From: Rhizobium esperanzae
GTDB taxonomy: Bacteria; Pseudomonadota; Alphaproteobacteria; Rhizobiales; Rhizobiaceae
Direction: 5' to 3'
NCBI RefSeq assembly: GCF_002204185.1
Contig: NZ_MXPU01000004.1
Location: 248,001 to 312,000, forward strand
DNA length: 64,000 nt
A model generated the notes under the pieces. That model was given only the letters and a program-made list of their open reading frames with translations. It was not told the origin of the DNA and did not search any database. The position numbers and the translations under genes were made by a program. Position 1 is the stretch's first letter, and each line of letters opens with the position of its first letter. Below, one piece after another: positions 16,960-26,034 of the stretch.

Positions 16960-17466
16960 CTACCGGAACGACATTGTACGCTTGATGATTGTTACATGGC
17001 AGCAAACGCAAGCCAAAAACACGGATATAAAAAGGACAGTCCCTAGCGGCGAGTAGGATAGCGGCAGGAACGACCAGTCGCCTCGCTGAAGCTGTGGCAT
17101 CGCAAAGGCGGATAGGTCGGCTTGCGCGACTGCTGCCCGTCCCATGGTCAGACCGGTTGCGATCAGCGCGATATGGGCATGGATGAACCCCGACCGGTAG
17201 TGTCTTTGCGGCTGCAGGGCCACTCGAATCCCAAAAATTGATGCGAGCATCAACAGGACCGTGGCACTCCAAATTCCAATGCCGGGTACCGACAAAAGCA
17301 GATAAATCGGCTCGCGCATGACAGGAAGAATTGTCATATGCAGCCACCAGACGGAGGCGCTCGAGGGGTAGCTTTCCAAGAGCAGCATGCTGAGGATGAA
17401 CGTCGATGCTATCGCGTAAGCAAGTGATGGCCCAAGTCGCATCAGTGTGAAAATAGCGATCCGCAT
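16960..17466 (-). CDS. Multi-span membrane protein, unknown function
   Basis: A 168-residue protein with about four hydrophobic segments (near 12-32, 55-80, 97-115 and 137-160) and short polar loops, including a cysteine-rich last helix (FLACVCCHV). Base composition is more AT-rich than the surrounding metabolic genes. I do not recognise it. Convergent with the DUF1810 gene. A ribosome site is not obvious, so the exact start is uncertain. Confidence 0.5.
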   Translation of the reverse strand: MRIAIFTLMRLGPSLAYAIASTFILSMLLLESYPSSASVWWLHMTILPVMREPIYLLLSVPGIGIWSATVLLMLASIFGIRVALQPQRHYRSGFIHAHIALIATGLTMGRAAVAQADLSAFAMPQLQRGDWSFLPLSYSPLGTVLFISVFLACVCCHVTIIKRTMSFR

Positions 17467-17717
17467 AGGGCGTCCGATCCTTTGACCTGAGAGCAGGGTA
17501 GGCGACGTAGATTAATTTTCTACTCTGAGAATCACCGAACGCATGATACCAACTTTGAATGGTTGGCATTTATCATGCTGACGCGTTCGGGCGTAGACCG
17601 CCTCTGTCGCTTTTTTGTGACTAATTGCTCAAATTCTTGAGTTGTTAGCTTTTTTTTACGATGATTTCCGGTGAGCGCATCCGGATCTTTGGTAAGAATG
17701 TCTGATGGGGGATCAAA
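17467..17717. other. AT-rich intergenic region with an inverted repeat
   Basis: The 251 bases separate the membrane protein from the tad-associated lipoprotein. An imperfect inverted repeat spans 17541-17578: GCATGATA with TATCATGC, and inside it CCAAC with GTTGG. A long T run follows near 17650. It could be an operator or an inefficient terminator; no gene is visible. Confidence 0.4.
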
Positions 17718-18242
17718 TTGCCAATGTTGCAGATCAGAGCTGGGACCAAATGCATCGCGTTTTTGATAGCGGCTGGAGCGATTTTAGCTGGTTGCCAGTC
17801 ATCCAGCGATGGCCTCGCTGCTTATGGCGATAGTGCAAAGACCCTCGAGGATGACTCAGCCGTTGCCTTCTATAAGAACGACGAGTTGATAACCAACGGG
17901 AAATTGCAGTTCCAGGAAAAGAACTACGGAAAATCCTACGCCATCTACAAGCGAGCGGTTGATGTGTTTCCGCAAGATCCAGCCGCCTGGCTCGGCCTCG
18001 CGGCCTCGGCCGACATGGTTGCCCGCTTCGACACGTCGGACCGCGCCTACCAGCAGCTCTCCCGAATGATCGGCAACACCCCGGTCTATTACAACAATGT
18101 CGGATATTCTCACCTGTTACGCGGTGACTTGCGTACTGCCAGGCGGTACTTCCTGAAAGCCTATGAGCTCGATCCCGGAAACGAAGTCACGGCCCGTAAT
18201 CTCGAATTGATGAAGAACAGCGTGAAGTATGCTCAGCGCTGA
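17718..18242 (+). CDS. tadD: TPR-containing lipoprotein, TadD-like
   Basis: Predicted outer-membrane lipoprotein of the Tad pilus machine, thought to act as a pilotin/assembly factor for the secretin. The 174-residue protein has a lipobox ending L-A-G-C at about residue 26, then tetratricopeptide helices: YGKSYAIYKRAVDVFPQDPAAWLGLA and a second pair ending RRYFLKAYELDPGNEVTARNLELM. Start is TTG 17718 or ATG 17724; GGGG 7-11 bases before favours TTG slightly. It is on the strand opposite to the main tad operon and converges with it. Confidence 0.75.
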   Translation: MPMLQIRAGTKCIAFLIAAGAILAGCQSSSDGLAAYGDSAKTLEDDSAVAFYKNDELITNGKLQFQEKNYGKSYAIYKRAVDVFPQDPAAWLGLAASADMVARFDTSDRAYQQLSRMIGNTPVYYNNVGYSHLLRGDLRTARRYFLKAYELDPGNEVTARNLELMKNSVKYAQR

Positions 18243-18360
18243 TAGCGCCTCTCGGCGATCGGCAATCTGTGTCGAGATGAGAGCGCCCTGGATATGAGCG
18301 AGGCACGTCGTCCCTGGCCGCGTCCACCGATTGCCTTGGAGATTTCGGCGAAGTCGGTGT

Positions 18361-18930
18361 TTACCGTGCCTTTCGAAGGATGAGCTGGCCTTGCGGTGAG
18401 AGCGTTCGTTCGTAACGCGGCAGGTTATTGACTGGAATGCCGCCCGCTTCAATGGACGCAAGAGTGCTATCCAGCATTTGAGTTTCCGCTGGCGCGGTGC
18501 GAGGTGCGAAAAACTGCGCCGGCTCCTTGCCGGGCGCGCTCAGGACCAAAGCTGAGCCCATGCGCGCACTGCTTATGTCGTTGCGCATCCCCTCGTTCAT
18601 CGACAAAATGGACTTTTGCAGGCTATCCATCTCTTGACGGATAAGTGCGAGTTCGTCGGCCTTGGCGTTGCTCGCGATCTTGTCCGACTGCTTTTCCATT
18701 TGTCCTCTCAGGCCCTCAATGGACCTTTTGAGCGCTGCGATGCTCTCGCGGCTCTCGCGCACATCCGCTGAGTTTTTGGCAGTATAGATGAGTACGCCAG
18801 CATTCACGGGCAAGAGTATAAGGAGCAGACCGACGATGAGTGGGTTTCTTGAGGCTCTCGGCTCAATCACTCGCATGTTGCTTGGTCTCGCGCCGCCTGC
18901 TTCGCCGTCGATGCTCGGGATGCTGGTCAT
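18361..18930 (-). CDS. Membrane-anchored coiled-coil protein at the end of the tad operon
   Basis: A 189-residue protein: polar N-terminus (1-28), one transmembrane helix (about 30-49, NPLIVGLLLILLPVNAGVLIY), a predicted coiled coil (about 55-118) rich in E, K, Q and L heptads, and a C-terminal tail with an FFAPR segment. It should place the coil in the periplasm. It lies 67 bases after the AAA+ gene on the same strand. I recognise no named family; a structural or scaffold part of the pilus machine is plausible by location only. Confidence 0.6.
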   Translation of the reverse strand: MTSIPSIDGEAGGARPSNMRVIEPRASRNPLIVGLLLILLPVNAGVLIYTAKNSADVRESRESIAALKRSIEGLRGQMEKQSDKIASNAKADELALIRQEMDSLQKSILSMNEGMRNDISSARMGSALVLSAPGKEPAQFFAPRTAPAETQMLDSTLASIEAGGIPVNNLPRYERTLSPQGQLILRKAR

Positions 18931-18997
18931 TCGTTTACTCCCCGTAAGTCGTTAACTGGATTGAATCAGGACGCCGCGCTCGGCGCAAGGTCCGCGA

Positions 18998-20296
18998 TCA
19001 TTCCGACGTGAATACACCTTCCCAGGCGCGGTCCAGCATATCGAGCGACGCGATTCTCTCTATGCCATTGAACTCGCAGTAAGAACCGACAAAATCCAAA
19101 AGATATTTCGGATGATAGCAAGACGCTAGCACATCGCCGTTGTACTTGCGATCGTAGAACAGGTGCAGGTCTGGATCACGGACGGCCAATCCGGCACCGC
19201 TGGCATAGGATTTGAAAATTCTGATGTATTCGTCACGCGAAGGCGTGTTCACATAGATCTTGTATTTGAGGCGCCGCAAGCCCGCCTCGTCGGAGAGGTC
19301 CTTCGGTGCGATATTCGTCGAAAAGACGACCAACTCGTCAAAGGGAACCTTGAACTTCTTGCCGGTGTGCAGCGTCAGGAAGTCGTATCCGCGCTCGAGC
19401 GGCACAATCCAGCGATTGATGAGCGCCTGCGGCGCCACCTGCTGACGCCCGAAGTCATCGATGATGAAGACGCCGCCGGACGCTTTCAAGTGTATGGGCG
19501 CTTCATAGACATTTGGCCCGGCATTGAAGGTGAGATCGAGTTGATCGAGGGTCAATTCTCCGCCCGTCTTGATCACCGGACGGCGGCATTCGATCCATCG
19601 TCGATCCGCTTTCGGATGGAAATCCGTGTCAGCCTCGGAGACAGGGTGGTGCACTGCCTCGTCATAGAAACTGATGACATGGCCGCCGACCTCGATGGCA
19701 TAGGGCACCCAGATGGTTTGGCGAAACAGTTGCGACGTCCGCTCGGCGATGCTCGTCTTTCCGTTGCCGGGCGGTCCGTAAAGCAGGATGGAGCGACCGG
19801 AGTTCAGGGCCGGACCAAGCTTTTCGACCAGGGTGTGCGAGAGCACCAGCCCCTCAAGGCTCTCGGTTAGCCGCTCGGGGGTCACCCGCTCGTGATGGAT
19901 GGACTGCAAAGAGATTTGCCGGCAGAACGCATCCAGCGACACCGGCGCCGGCCCGACATATTGGCTTTGACGCGACGCCGCGTGGGCATATTCGAACCCC
20001 TTCATCGACAGTGCATAGCGGACATCGGATCGCACATCCTCACCCGCCAGGCCGCGGGCCTCGAGATAGGCGAGTTTCACCAGTTCCTTGATCAGGATAT
20101 TGACGATCACTTTCGGCAATCTCATGCGGTCAGCGAGATGAGAGGCCGTGGTCGTATCCTGCTCGGCCGCACATTTTGCGGCCAGCCGAAGCAGGAACGA
20201 CTGATCCAATCCCGCTTGCTCTATACTTCCCGGTGCGATCGGCATACGCGGATCGAGGGAAATGGCGTCACGATTGTGTTCGAGCGAATACTGCAT
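18998..20296 (-). CDS. AAA+ ATPase with N-terminal helix-turn-helix-like region, tad-associated
   Basis: A 432-residue cytosolic protein. Residues 30-110 look like a winged-helix domain (TTTASHLADRMRLPKVIVNILIKELVKLAYLEARG). Residues 145-350 form an AAA+ core: Walker A GPPGNGKT (174-181), Walker B VFIIDDFG (276-283), sensor-1 region VVFSTNIAPKDL (323-334), and RRLKYKIYV where a sensor-2 arginine would be. It differs from the TadA/CpaF secretion ATPase, which is encoded separately. The start codon is 15 bases downstream of tadC, so it is part of the pilus operon. Function unknown: a remodelling ATPase or a regulator of pilus assembly are both possible. Confidence 0.75.
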   Translation of the reverse strand: MQYSLEHNRDAISLDPRMPIAPGSIEQAGLDQSFLLRLAAKCAAEQDTTTASHLADRMRLPKVIVNILIKELVKLAYLEARGLAGEDVRSDVRYALSMKGFEYAHAASRQSQYVGPAPVSLDAFCRQISLQSIHHERVTPERLTESLEGLVLSHTLVEKLGPALNSGRSILLYGPPGNGKTSIAERTSQLFRQTIWVPYAIEVGGHVISFYDEAVHHPVSEADTDFHPKADRRWIECRRPVIKTGGELTLDQLDLTFNAGPNVYEAPIHLKASGGVFIIDDFGRQQVAPQALINRWIVPLERGYDFLTLHTGKKFKVPFDELVVFSTNIAPKDLSDEAGLRRLKYKIYVNTPSRDEYIRIFKSYASGAGLAVRDPDLHLFYDRKYNGDVLASCYHPKYLLDFVGSYCEFNGIERIASLDMLDRAWEGVFTSE

Positions 20297-20311
20297 ACGA
20301 CCTCGCTTGGC

Positions 20312-21253
20312 TTAACCGCCGGGTTTCATGCCGACAAGAAGACTGATGACACGCATAACAACGGGCACAAGCACAATGACGAGGCTTACCGGAAAAAGGA
20401 ACGCGCCCAGCGGCAGCAGCATCTTGACCGGCAAGGCGTTCGCCTTTTCCTCGGCGCGCACAATACGCAGGTCGCGCATTTCCTTGCTGTAGACCCGCAG
20501 CGTCTGCGTGACGCTGGTCCCGAGCTCCTCCGATTGGCGGAACAGAACGGACAGGGCCCGGGCCTCGTCGATTCTCAGGCGGGTGGCCAGGTTAGCGAGC
20601 GCCTCACGCAGTCGCCGGCCGCCCCGAACTTCCAGCATCATGATCGAGAGATGGAGGCCGAAGTCCTGCTGCTTGTCCACGAATTCCCGGGCAACACGGT
20701 TCGCGGCCGCTTCGATGCTCATCCCTGCATCGAGGCAGACGATCAGCATATCCATGAAATCGGGAAAGAGACGGCGGTATTCCCTCTCCTTGGCGGTGCC
20801 ACGCCGGTCGATATAAATGTTGACGAGAATAAAGGTCGCGCCCGCAGCAAACATGGCAATGATCAGGGCGCCTATCTGCGGCATGTTCGGCGCGATCCGG
20901 TTTAGGGCCCAGACCGCCCCGACCAGCATGCAGATACAAATCACCGCGCGGACCACCTGGAAGGTGGTCACCGCGCCGGCAGCAAAATAGCCCGCCCGAA
21001 TCAGTCGGTTCTGGGTGGAGTTCAGATTCGTGTCACGTCGCGTAATTTCGAAATAGCGGCGGATCAGGCGGTTTTCCGCCTCGCCGAGATCGGCAATCGT
21101 CGTATCGCCAACATGGAAGTCGTCGCCCACCGCCGAGCTCTTCGACACCCGAACCGAGACCTCGCGCTGTCGAAAAAACAATTCCGAGGCTGCCGCCGAA
21201 AATATCAGCACTGCAAAGAAGACGATGAGGTAGATTCCATACTCGCTCGACAT
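20312..21253 (-). CDS. tadC: Tad pilus inner-membrane platform protein TadC
   Basis: Platform protein of the type IVc pilus motor, 313 residues. It has an N-terminal membrane helix, two central ones near residues 110-160, the T2SSF domain (RLFPDFMDMLIVCLDAGMSIEAAANRVAREF ... LREALANLATRLRIDEARALSVLFRQSEELGTSVTQTLRVYSKEMR) and a last helix (LPLGAFLFPVSLVIVLVPVVMRV). Start ATG 21253 lies 7 bases after the tadB stop with an AGGCGG site; the frame opens further upstream only because it overlaps tadB. Confidence 0.92.
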   Translation of the reverse strand: MSSEYGIYLIVFFAVLIFSAAASELFFRQREVSVRVSKSSAVGDDFHVGDTTIADLGEAENRLIRRYFEITRRDTNLNSTQNRLIRAGYFAAGAVTTFQVVRAVICICMLVGAVWALNRIAPNMPQIGALIIAMFAAGATFILVNIYIDRRGTAKEREYRRLFPDFMDMLIVCLDAGMSIEAAANRVAREFVDKQQDFGLHLSIMMLEVRGGRRLREALANLATRLRIDEARALSVLFRQSEELGTSVTQTLRVYSKEMRDLRIVRAEEKANALPVKMLLPLGAFLFPVSLVIVLVPVVMRVISLLVGMKPGG

Positions 21254-21260
21254 GACCGCC

Positions 21261-22214
21261 TCAGTACTCGAAGTTGACCATCTTGTAGAGAATGACATTC
21301 CCGATCGCCATGACGGCCAGCAGAATGCTCACAACGGCGGTTCCGTGGCCGCTGTCCCAGACGGGGTCGAAGTAGGTCGGCGACAACGCCTTGATCATCG
21401 CGTAGAGCAAAAACGGATAGATCGACATGAAGATCGCCGTTATGCGTCCTTCAGACGAAATCGCCCTCACCTTTGCCTTGAGCATCGACCGGTCTCGCAG
21501 CGTTTTCGAAAGGTTCTGCAAGATTTCCACGAGATTGCCGCCGGTTCCCGCCTGTACGCTCAACGATATCGCAAGCAGATTCAGGTCCTCGACGCCGACC
21601 CGATCGGCTAAGTTCACAAGGGCATCGTCCAGCGTCACGCCGTAGGTGAGTTCATCCGAGAGGAGGCCGAACTCGGTGCCGATCGGATCAGGCATCTCGC
21701 GTGCCACCAAAGAAATCGCCGCCGGCAGCGGGTGGCCTGCGGCCAGGCTGCGATTGGCGACATCGAGCGCTTCAGGAAGCTTCAGCTCGAATTTCTTCAT
21801 GCGGCTCGCCCGGGCGCGCCAGACGACCAATGCGGGGATGAGCAGGCAGATCAGAAGAAAGACGGGTATTCTAAACAGAGTGCTCGGCACGAGGAACTGA
21901 ACTGCCAGCCACGTCAAAAGTGCGCCAGCGATCGCGAAGAGAGCAAATCGCCTGGCATCGAACTTGATTCCCGACTGGGCGTAGAACCGCAGCAGCCGCT
22001 GCATGATGGGGGTTTGCCGCCAACCGCCGGCGACACCGCGCTCCTTGAGCATATCGCTATAGGTCTTGCGATGATCATCGCTGACCTCGAGCAAGCTCAA
22101 CCGATGGTTCACGGCGCGGTGGCGTTCGGATGTCTTGAAGTAGCCGCGCATAATCGCTTCAACAGCGACAAGGGCCGCGGTGAAAACGGCAGCGTAAACG
22201 AGAGTCAGGGTCAT
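21261..22214 (-). CDS. tadB: Tad pilus inner-membrane platform protein TadB
   Basis: Second platform protein, 317 residues, paralogous to TadC. T2SSF domain: KLPEALDVANRSLAAGHPLPAAISLVAREMPDPIGTEFGLLSDELTYGVTLDDALVNLADRVGVEDLNLLAISLSVQ, with the typical GNLVEILQNLSKTLRDR. Membrane helices at about 4-20, 88-130 and 255-310. The start overlaps the tadA stop by ATGA, so motor ATPase and platform are produced together. Confidence 0.93.
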   Translation of the reverse strand: MTLTLVYAAVFTAALVAVEAIMRGYFKTSERHRAVNHRLSLLEVSDDHRKTYSDMLKERGVAGGWRQTPIMQRLLRFYAQSGIKFDARRFALFAIAGALLTWLAVQFLVPSTLFRIPVFLLICLLIPALVVWRARASRMKKFELKLPEALDVANRSLAAGHPLPAAISLVAREMPDPIGTEFGLLSDELTYGVTLDDALVNLADRVGVEDLNLLAISLSVQAGTGGNLVEILQNLSKTLRDRSMLKAKVRAISSEGRITAIFMSIYPFLLYAMIKALSPTYFDPVWDSGHGTAVVSILLAVMAIGNVILYKMVNFEY

Positions 22215-23659
22215 TGAACAGGTCCCGTTTGGAGCGGTTTACCGGGATCAAAGATTGCCACGGGAATCTCGATCCCGAGTTCCGCAAATTCCTCGACGAA
22301 TCGCGGCCGGATGCCGGTGGCGCGGAATTCGCCATGGATCCGCCCGCCTTCTTCAGTGCCGATTTTCTTGAACTTCATAATCTCCTGCATCTGCACGACT
22401 TCGCCCTCCATGCCGGTGATCTCGGAAATCGAGACAACTTTGCGGCTGCCGTCGCTCAAGCGCTGGACCTGCACGATGATGGTGATGGCCGACGAGATCT
22501 GCGAGCGAATGCTCAACTGCGACATCGGCATCCCGGCCATGCCGACCATCTGTTCGAGTCGGCCGACGGCGTCGCGGGGCGTGTTGGCGTGAATAGTCGT
22601 CATCGACCCCTCGTGACCAGTATTCATCGCCTGCAGCATGTCGAACGCCTCGTCGCCACGGACTTCGCCGACGATGATGCGGTCGGGACGCATGCGAAGA
22701 GCATTTTTCAAAAGTTCGCGTTGACGGATCTCGTTGCGTCCGTCGAGCGTCGGCGGTCGGGTTTCCAAACGCCCGACATGGGGTTGCTGCAGTTGGAGTT
22801 CGGCCGCATCCTCGATGGTGATCAGGCGCTCCTTGGGAGAAATCTGCGAGGAGAGAGCGTTGAGCAAGGTGGTCTTGCCGGAACCGGTGCCGCCTGAAAT
22901 CACCATCGACACTTTGCCCTTGACGGCGGCGCTGAGAAGGATGCGCATCGCATCGGCCATGGCGCCATATTGCACGAGGCGCTCCAATGTCAGCGGCTTG
23001 CGGGTGAATTTGCGGATGGAAACGAGCGGTCCATCGACCGAGATCGGCCTGATGGCGACGTTGACACGTGAGCCATCCTTGAGGCGGGCGTCGACCATCG
23101 GCGTCGATTCGTCGACGCGGCGGCCGACGGCCGAGACGATCTTGTTGATCACCCGAAGGAGATGGTCCTCGTCCTTGAAACGCACGGCGGTGCTTTCAAG
23201 CTTGCCGCTCCGCTCGACATAGACGCTGCTGTAGCCGTTGATGAGAATATCTGCGATCGTCTCGTCGGCCAGCAGCGGCTCGATCGGTCCCAGCCCGAGC
23301 ATCTCGTCGGTGATATCGCGGATCAGATCGTTGATTTCCTTGGCATTCAGCGGAAAGTTGTTACTCCGGATATAGTCCTTAACCAACGGCCGGATCTCGG
23401 TCGCAATCTCCTCGTTGTCGAGCGTGTCGAGGATCCCGAGGTTGATACGATCGAGCAGGTAACGGTGCAGATTGACCCGCTCGGAAACCATGTCCGGCCC
23501 GAGCGACGCCTCTTCGCCACTCGCCGTGGCGCTGTCAGAGACCGGTCGGGCAGGCATGTTCTGAGCTGCGACGAGAGACAGGTCGGCCGCCTCCGGATGT
23601 TGGCGGCCTTCAGGCTCCTGCTGATGCTTGTAGAAACGCCCCATGATGCCGTTCGCCAT
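22211..23659 (-). CDS. tadA: Tad pilus motor ATPase TadA / CpaF
   Basis: Hexameric secretion ATPase that drives Flp pilus assembly (and, for CpaF relatives, retraction), 482 residues from ATG 23659. Landmarks: [50 protein letters not shown], Walker A GGTGSGKT (about 256-263), [11 protein letters not shown] (Asp box), [14 protein letters not shown] (Walker B) and the His box [18 protein letters not shown] nine bases upstream (23668) is also possible, but GTGGGA there better serves as ribosome site. Follows the L,D-transpeptidase gene by 16 bases. Confidence 0.95.
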   Translation of the reverse strand: MANGIMGRFYKHQQEPEGRQHPEAADLSLVAAQNMPARPVSDSATASGEEASLGPDMVSERVNLHRYLLDRINLGILDTLDNEEIATEIRPLVKDYIRSNNFPLNAKEINDLIRDITDEMLGLGPIEPLLADETIADILINGYSSVYVERSGKLESTAVRFKDEDHLLRVINKIVSAVGRRVDESTPMVDARLKDGSRVNVAIRPISVDGPLVSIRKFTRKPLTLERLVQYGAMADAMRILLSAAVKGKVSMVISGGTGSGKTTLLNALSSQISPKERLITIEDAAELQLQQPHVGRLETRPPTLDGRNEIRQRELLKNALRMRPDRIIVGEVRGDEAFDMLQAMNTGHEGSMTTIHANTPRDAVGRLEQMVGMAGMPMSQLSIRSQISSAITIIVQVQRLSDGSRKVVSISEITGMEGEVVQMQEIMKFKKIGTEEGGRIHGEFRATGIRPRFVEEFAELGIEIPVAIFDPGKPLQTGPVQ

Positions 23660-23675
23660 GCTTCCCACCCCTGAA

Positions 23676-24239
23676 CTATTTTACAATGACCGTGGAACCG
23701 ACTTTCACCCTCTCATAGAGATCGATGACGTCGGCATTGCTCATGCGAAAACAGCCCGATGAGGCGAAATCGCCGACCGTCGACTGCTCGTTCGTTCCGT
23801 GAATGCGGTAGAGCGTGTCGGTCCCGCCCTTGAAGAGATAGATCCCGCGAGCACCCAAGGGATTGAGCGGACCGGCAGGCACCAGGTCAGGAAGTCCGGC
23901 CGCGCGCGCCTTCATCTCGGCAGGCGGGCGCCAGTCAGGCCACTCTGCCTTGCGTCCAACCTTGACGGTCCCGCTCCAGCGAAATCCGTCACGTCCGACG
24001 CCGATCTTGTAACGGATCGCGCGTCCATCGGAGATCACGAGATCCAGCGTACGGTTCGCGCTGACGATGACGATCGTTCCAGCGGCGTAGCCTCTTTCGA
24101 CCGTCACCACGGTGCTTGTCGTCGGCCCAAGGCTTCGAGGCACAAGTCCGCCTGCCGCAGCATCCCCAGCAACGGCCAGAATGGCCAGAACCACAAGGCC
24201 GACGCAGGACCTTACGCGGCCACTGTCAATCGCCTTCAT
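23676..24239 (-). CDS. L,D-transpeptidase (YkuD/ErfK domain) inside the tad operon
   Basis: Periplasmic cysteine transpeptidase of 187 residues that would crosslink peptidoglycan (3-3 bonds) or attach a protein to it. It has an N-terminal signal peptide (about 1-29, ending AAA), then the YkuD domain from about 53 (GTIVIVSANRTLDLVISDGRAIRYKIGVGRDG) to the catalytic motif, HGTN at about 149, then SSGCFRM with Cys163 and Arg165. The start overlaps the cpaE stop by ATGA and the stop is 16 bases before cpaF, so it is translationally coupled within the pilus operon. This placement is unusual; a role in letting the pilus pass through or anchor to the wall is inferred. Confidence 0.9.
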   Translation of the reverse strand: MKAIDSGRVRSCVGLVVLAILAVAGDAAAGGLVPRSLGPTTSTVVTVERGYAAGTIVIVSANRTLDLVISDGRAIRYKIGVGRDGFRWSGTVKVGRKAEWPDWRPPAEMKARAAGLPDLVPAGPLNPLGARGIYLFKGGTDTLYRIHGTNEQSTVGDFASSGCFRMSNADVIDLYERVKVGSTVIVK

Positions 24240-25378
24240 CGCACCAATGCTCCAAGTTTACTGACCGCGCCGCAGAATCGCGCCCGGGAATTCACCTGAA
24301 CTGGCAGCACGCCGCGGTTGACCGCTTCGCTCAATGTATCCCAGTCATCCGCAATGACATGCGTCGGGATGTCCTTGAATATCTTCTCCGTTTGTTGTCG
24401 GCGCAGGCCGAGGCCGAAAAGCTTGGCGCGGTATTTGTTGATGACGATGAATATCTGATCCGAGCTGCCTCGCAACCGCGCCAGATTGGTGAATAAATCC
24501 TTGGCTTGGGAAAGCGCGGGGATCGTCATTTCGGTGACGATGTAGATGCTGTTGACCGAAGTGAGCACCTCGTATTTCCATGGCGTGTCATAATAGGGGA
24601 CGTCGACGACCGTGTGGTCGCTCTCGAAGGCGGCCACGTCGAGCATACGCAGCACGAGTTCACCGCCCTTCGGCGACAGAAGGACTGACGGCTGTTTGAA
24701 GGAAAGCAGTGAAAAGCCGCCCGGATGCCGCTTTCGGACGAGATCGATGAATTCAAGATCGACCCGGGAAGGATTGGCGATGACCGGTTTCAAGTCATAG
24801 TCGTTCACAAGATTGAGATAGTAGCCAAGCGCCCCGGAGCAAAAATCAGTATCGAACAGGTCTACCCGCGGCGTCGAGTTCTTGGTCGGCTGAGCCAGTG
24901 AATGCGCAAGCGACGAAGCGATCATGCTGGCGCCCGCGCCACCGACGGCTGAGACCACGGCATGCACCCGGCTGTCGCTTGCCCCGGTGCCTGGCGCATG
25001 GGTCGAAATCATGTCGATCAGGGCGCGGCGCTCCAGCGGCTTCTTCAGCCAGTCATTGCCGTTCAGGCGGAAGAGCAGCCGCATCATGTCGTCCGGCAGG
25101 TCTTCGGAAACGACGACGAGCGGAATGTCCCGGTAGCTGGTACGAAACGCGAAGAGCTCCGGTTGCTGCAGCAATTCCCCATTGTCGACATCGAGAACGA
25201 TCAGGTCGAACTGCGTCGGATCGAGCCGGCCCTTTTCTCCGAGCGCCTTCAGCGAGAAATGGCGGACATCATAACGCGAAAGCGACCCGAACGTATCGAG
25301 CATGAAGCTCGCTGCAGCCGCGTCGTCGGAGAGAACCAGGATCTTAGCGGATGCGGCAATGTTCATGTGCGCTGTCAT
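24236..25378 (-). CDS. cpaE: Pilus localisation protein TadZ / CpaE
   Basis: Localises the Tad machine at the pole in other bacteria. The 380-residue protein has an N-terminal atypical receiver-like domain (about 11-125, FDLIVLDVDNG, IPLVVVSEDLPDD) and a C-terminal MinD/ParA-like domain. The P-loop is AVGGAGASMIAS (143-154), lacking the usual lysines, which is common in TadZ and implies weak or no ATP hydrolysis. VDLFDTDFCSGALGYYLNL and VDVPYYDTPW correspond to the switch regions. AGGAAAG precedes the ATG. Confidence 0.9.
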   Translation of the reverse strand: MTAHMNIAASAKILVLSDDAAAASFMLDTFGSLSRYDVRHFSLKALGEKGRLDPTQFDLIVLDVDNGELLQQPELFAFRTSYRDIPLVVVSEDLPDDMMRLLFRLNGNDWLKKPLERRALIDMISTHAPGTGASDSRVHAVVSAVGGAGASMIASSLAHSLAQPTKNSTPRVDLFDTDFCSGALGYYLNLVNDYDLKPVIANPSRVDLEFIDLVRKRHPGGFSLLSFKQPSVLLSPKGGELVLRMLDVAAFESDHTVVDVPYYDTPWKYEVLTSVNSIYIVTEMTIPALSQAKDLFTNLARLRGSSDQIFIVINKYRAKLFGLGLRRQQTEKIFKDIPTHVIADDWDTLSEAVNRGVLPVQVNSRARFCGAVSKLGALVR

Positions 25379-25407
25379 TTTCGCTTTCCTACGCTATAAT
25401 TAAGGAA

Positions 25408-26034
25408 TCAGCAGGTCGAGCAGGTCTTCAGGTCTTCCGTCGTGATCGTCACCGGATGGGCCGGGATGGTGACGTCGTTCAATCCCAACAGCCCGCCGAG
25501 GATCGGCAGATCGAAGGTGATGTCACGCACCTCCAGCCGCATCGTCACCACGGGCCCGTCAGGGCGGCCCCAATAGCCAAGTCCCGATCGCTGATAGGTG
25601 ACAACCAGATTCTCCCGCTTGATGCGCCAGTTAAGGTCACAAATGCCGGGATACGGATCGGTTCCTACGTTGCAAACGCCATCGCTTCCCAGGACGATGC
25701 GGTTCAATGCCGCCATGCTGCAATTGGCAAGAGCCGGTCCGCAGGTCGACGATATCGTGGCATCGTTCGGAGTGGCTTTGCCGTTGTTGAGCGGATCGGC
25801 AGCGTCGGTCGGGAAAACGGCATTGAAATTGGTTGTCAGCGGATCTGATACTGCCGCCAGTCGGGCACCATATTGCAGCGCCTTGACCGTCTGATTCCAC
25901 TGCGACATGGCATAGCCGAACTCGATGAAGGCGGCGAATACCAGCATGACGATCGGAAAGGTCAGCAACGCTTCGACAAGGCTGACACCACTGCTATCCT
26001 GCCAGAATGTCTTGATCTGCCGAAAGATCACCAT
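25408..26034 (-). CDS. tadE: TadE-like pseudopilin (second copy)
   Basis: Minor pilin-like protein of 208 residues. Residues 1-45 form the TadE module: a short charged head, DSSGVSLVEALLTFPIVMLVFAAFIEFG with a hydrophobic helix and the Glu at +5 after the G/V cleavage site. The periplasmic part has cysteines suited for disulfides (CGPALANC, CNVGTDPYPGIC, CSTC at the very end). It overlaps the preceding tadE by 7 bases. Confidence 0.85.
   Translation of the reverse strand: MVIFRQIKTFWQDSSGVSLVEALLTFPIVMLVFAAFIEFGYAMSQWNQTVKALQYGARLAAVSDPLTTNFNAVFPTDAADPLNNGKATPNDATISSTCGPALANCSMAALNRIVLGSDGVCNVGTDPYPGICDLNWRIKRENLVVTYQRSGLGYWGRPDGPVVTMRLEVRDITFDLPILGGLLGLNDVTIPAHPVTITTEDLKTCSTC

Noticed and set aside
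24236-25378. cpaE considered as a normal ATP-hydrolysing MinD/ParA protein
   Set aside because: The P-loop reads AVGGAGAS without the lysines needed for hydrolysis; this is usual for TadZ/CpaE and not a sequencing problem.
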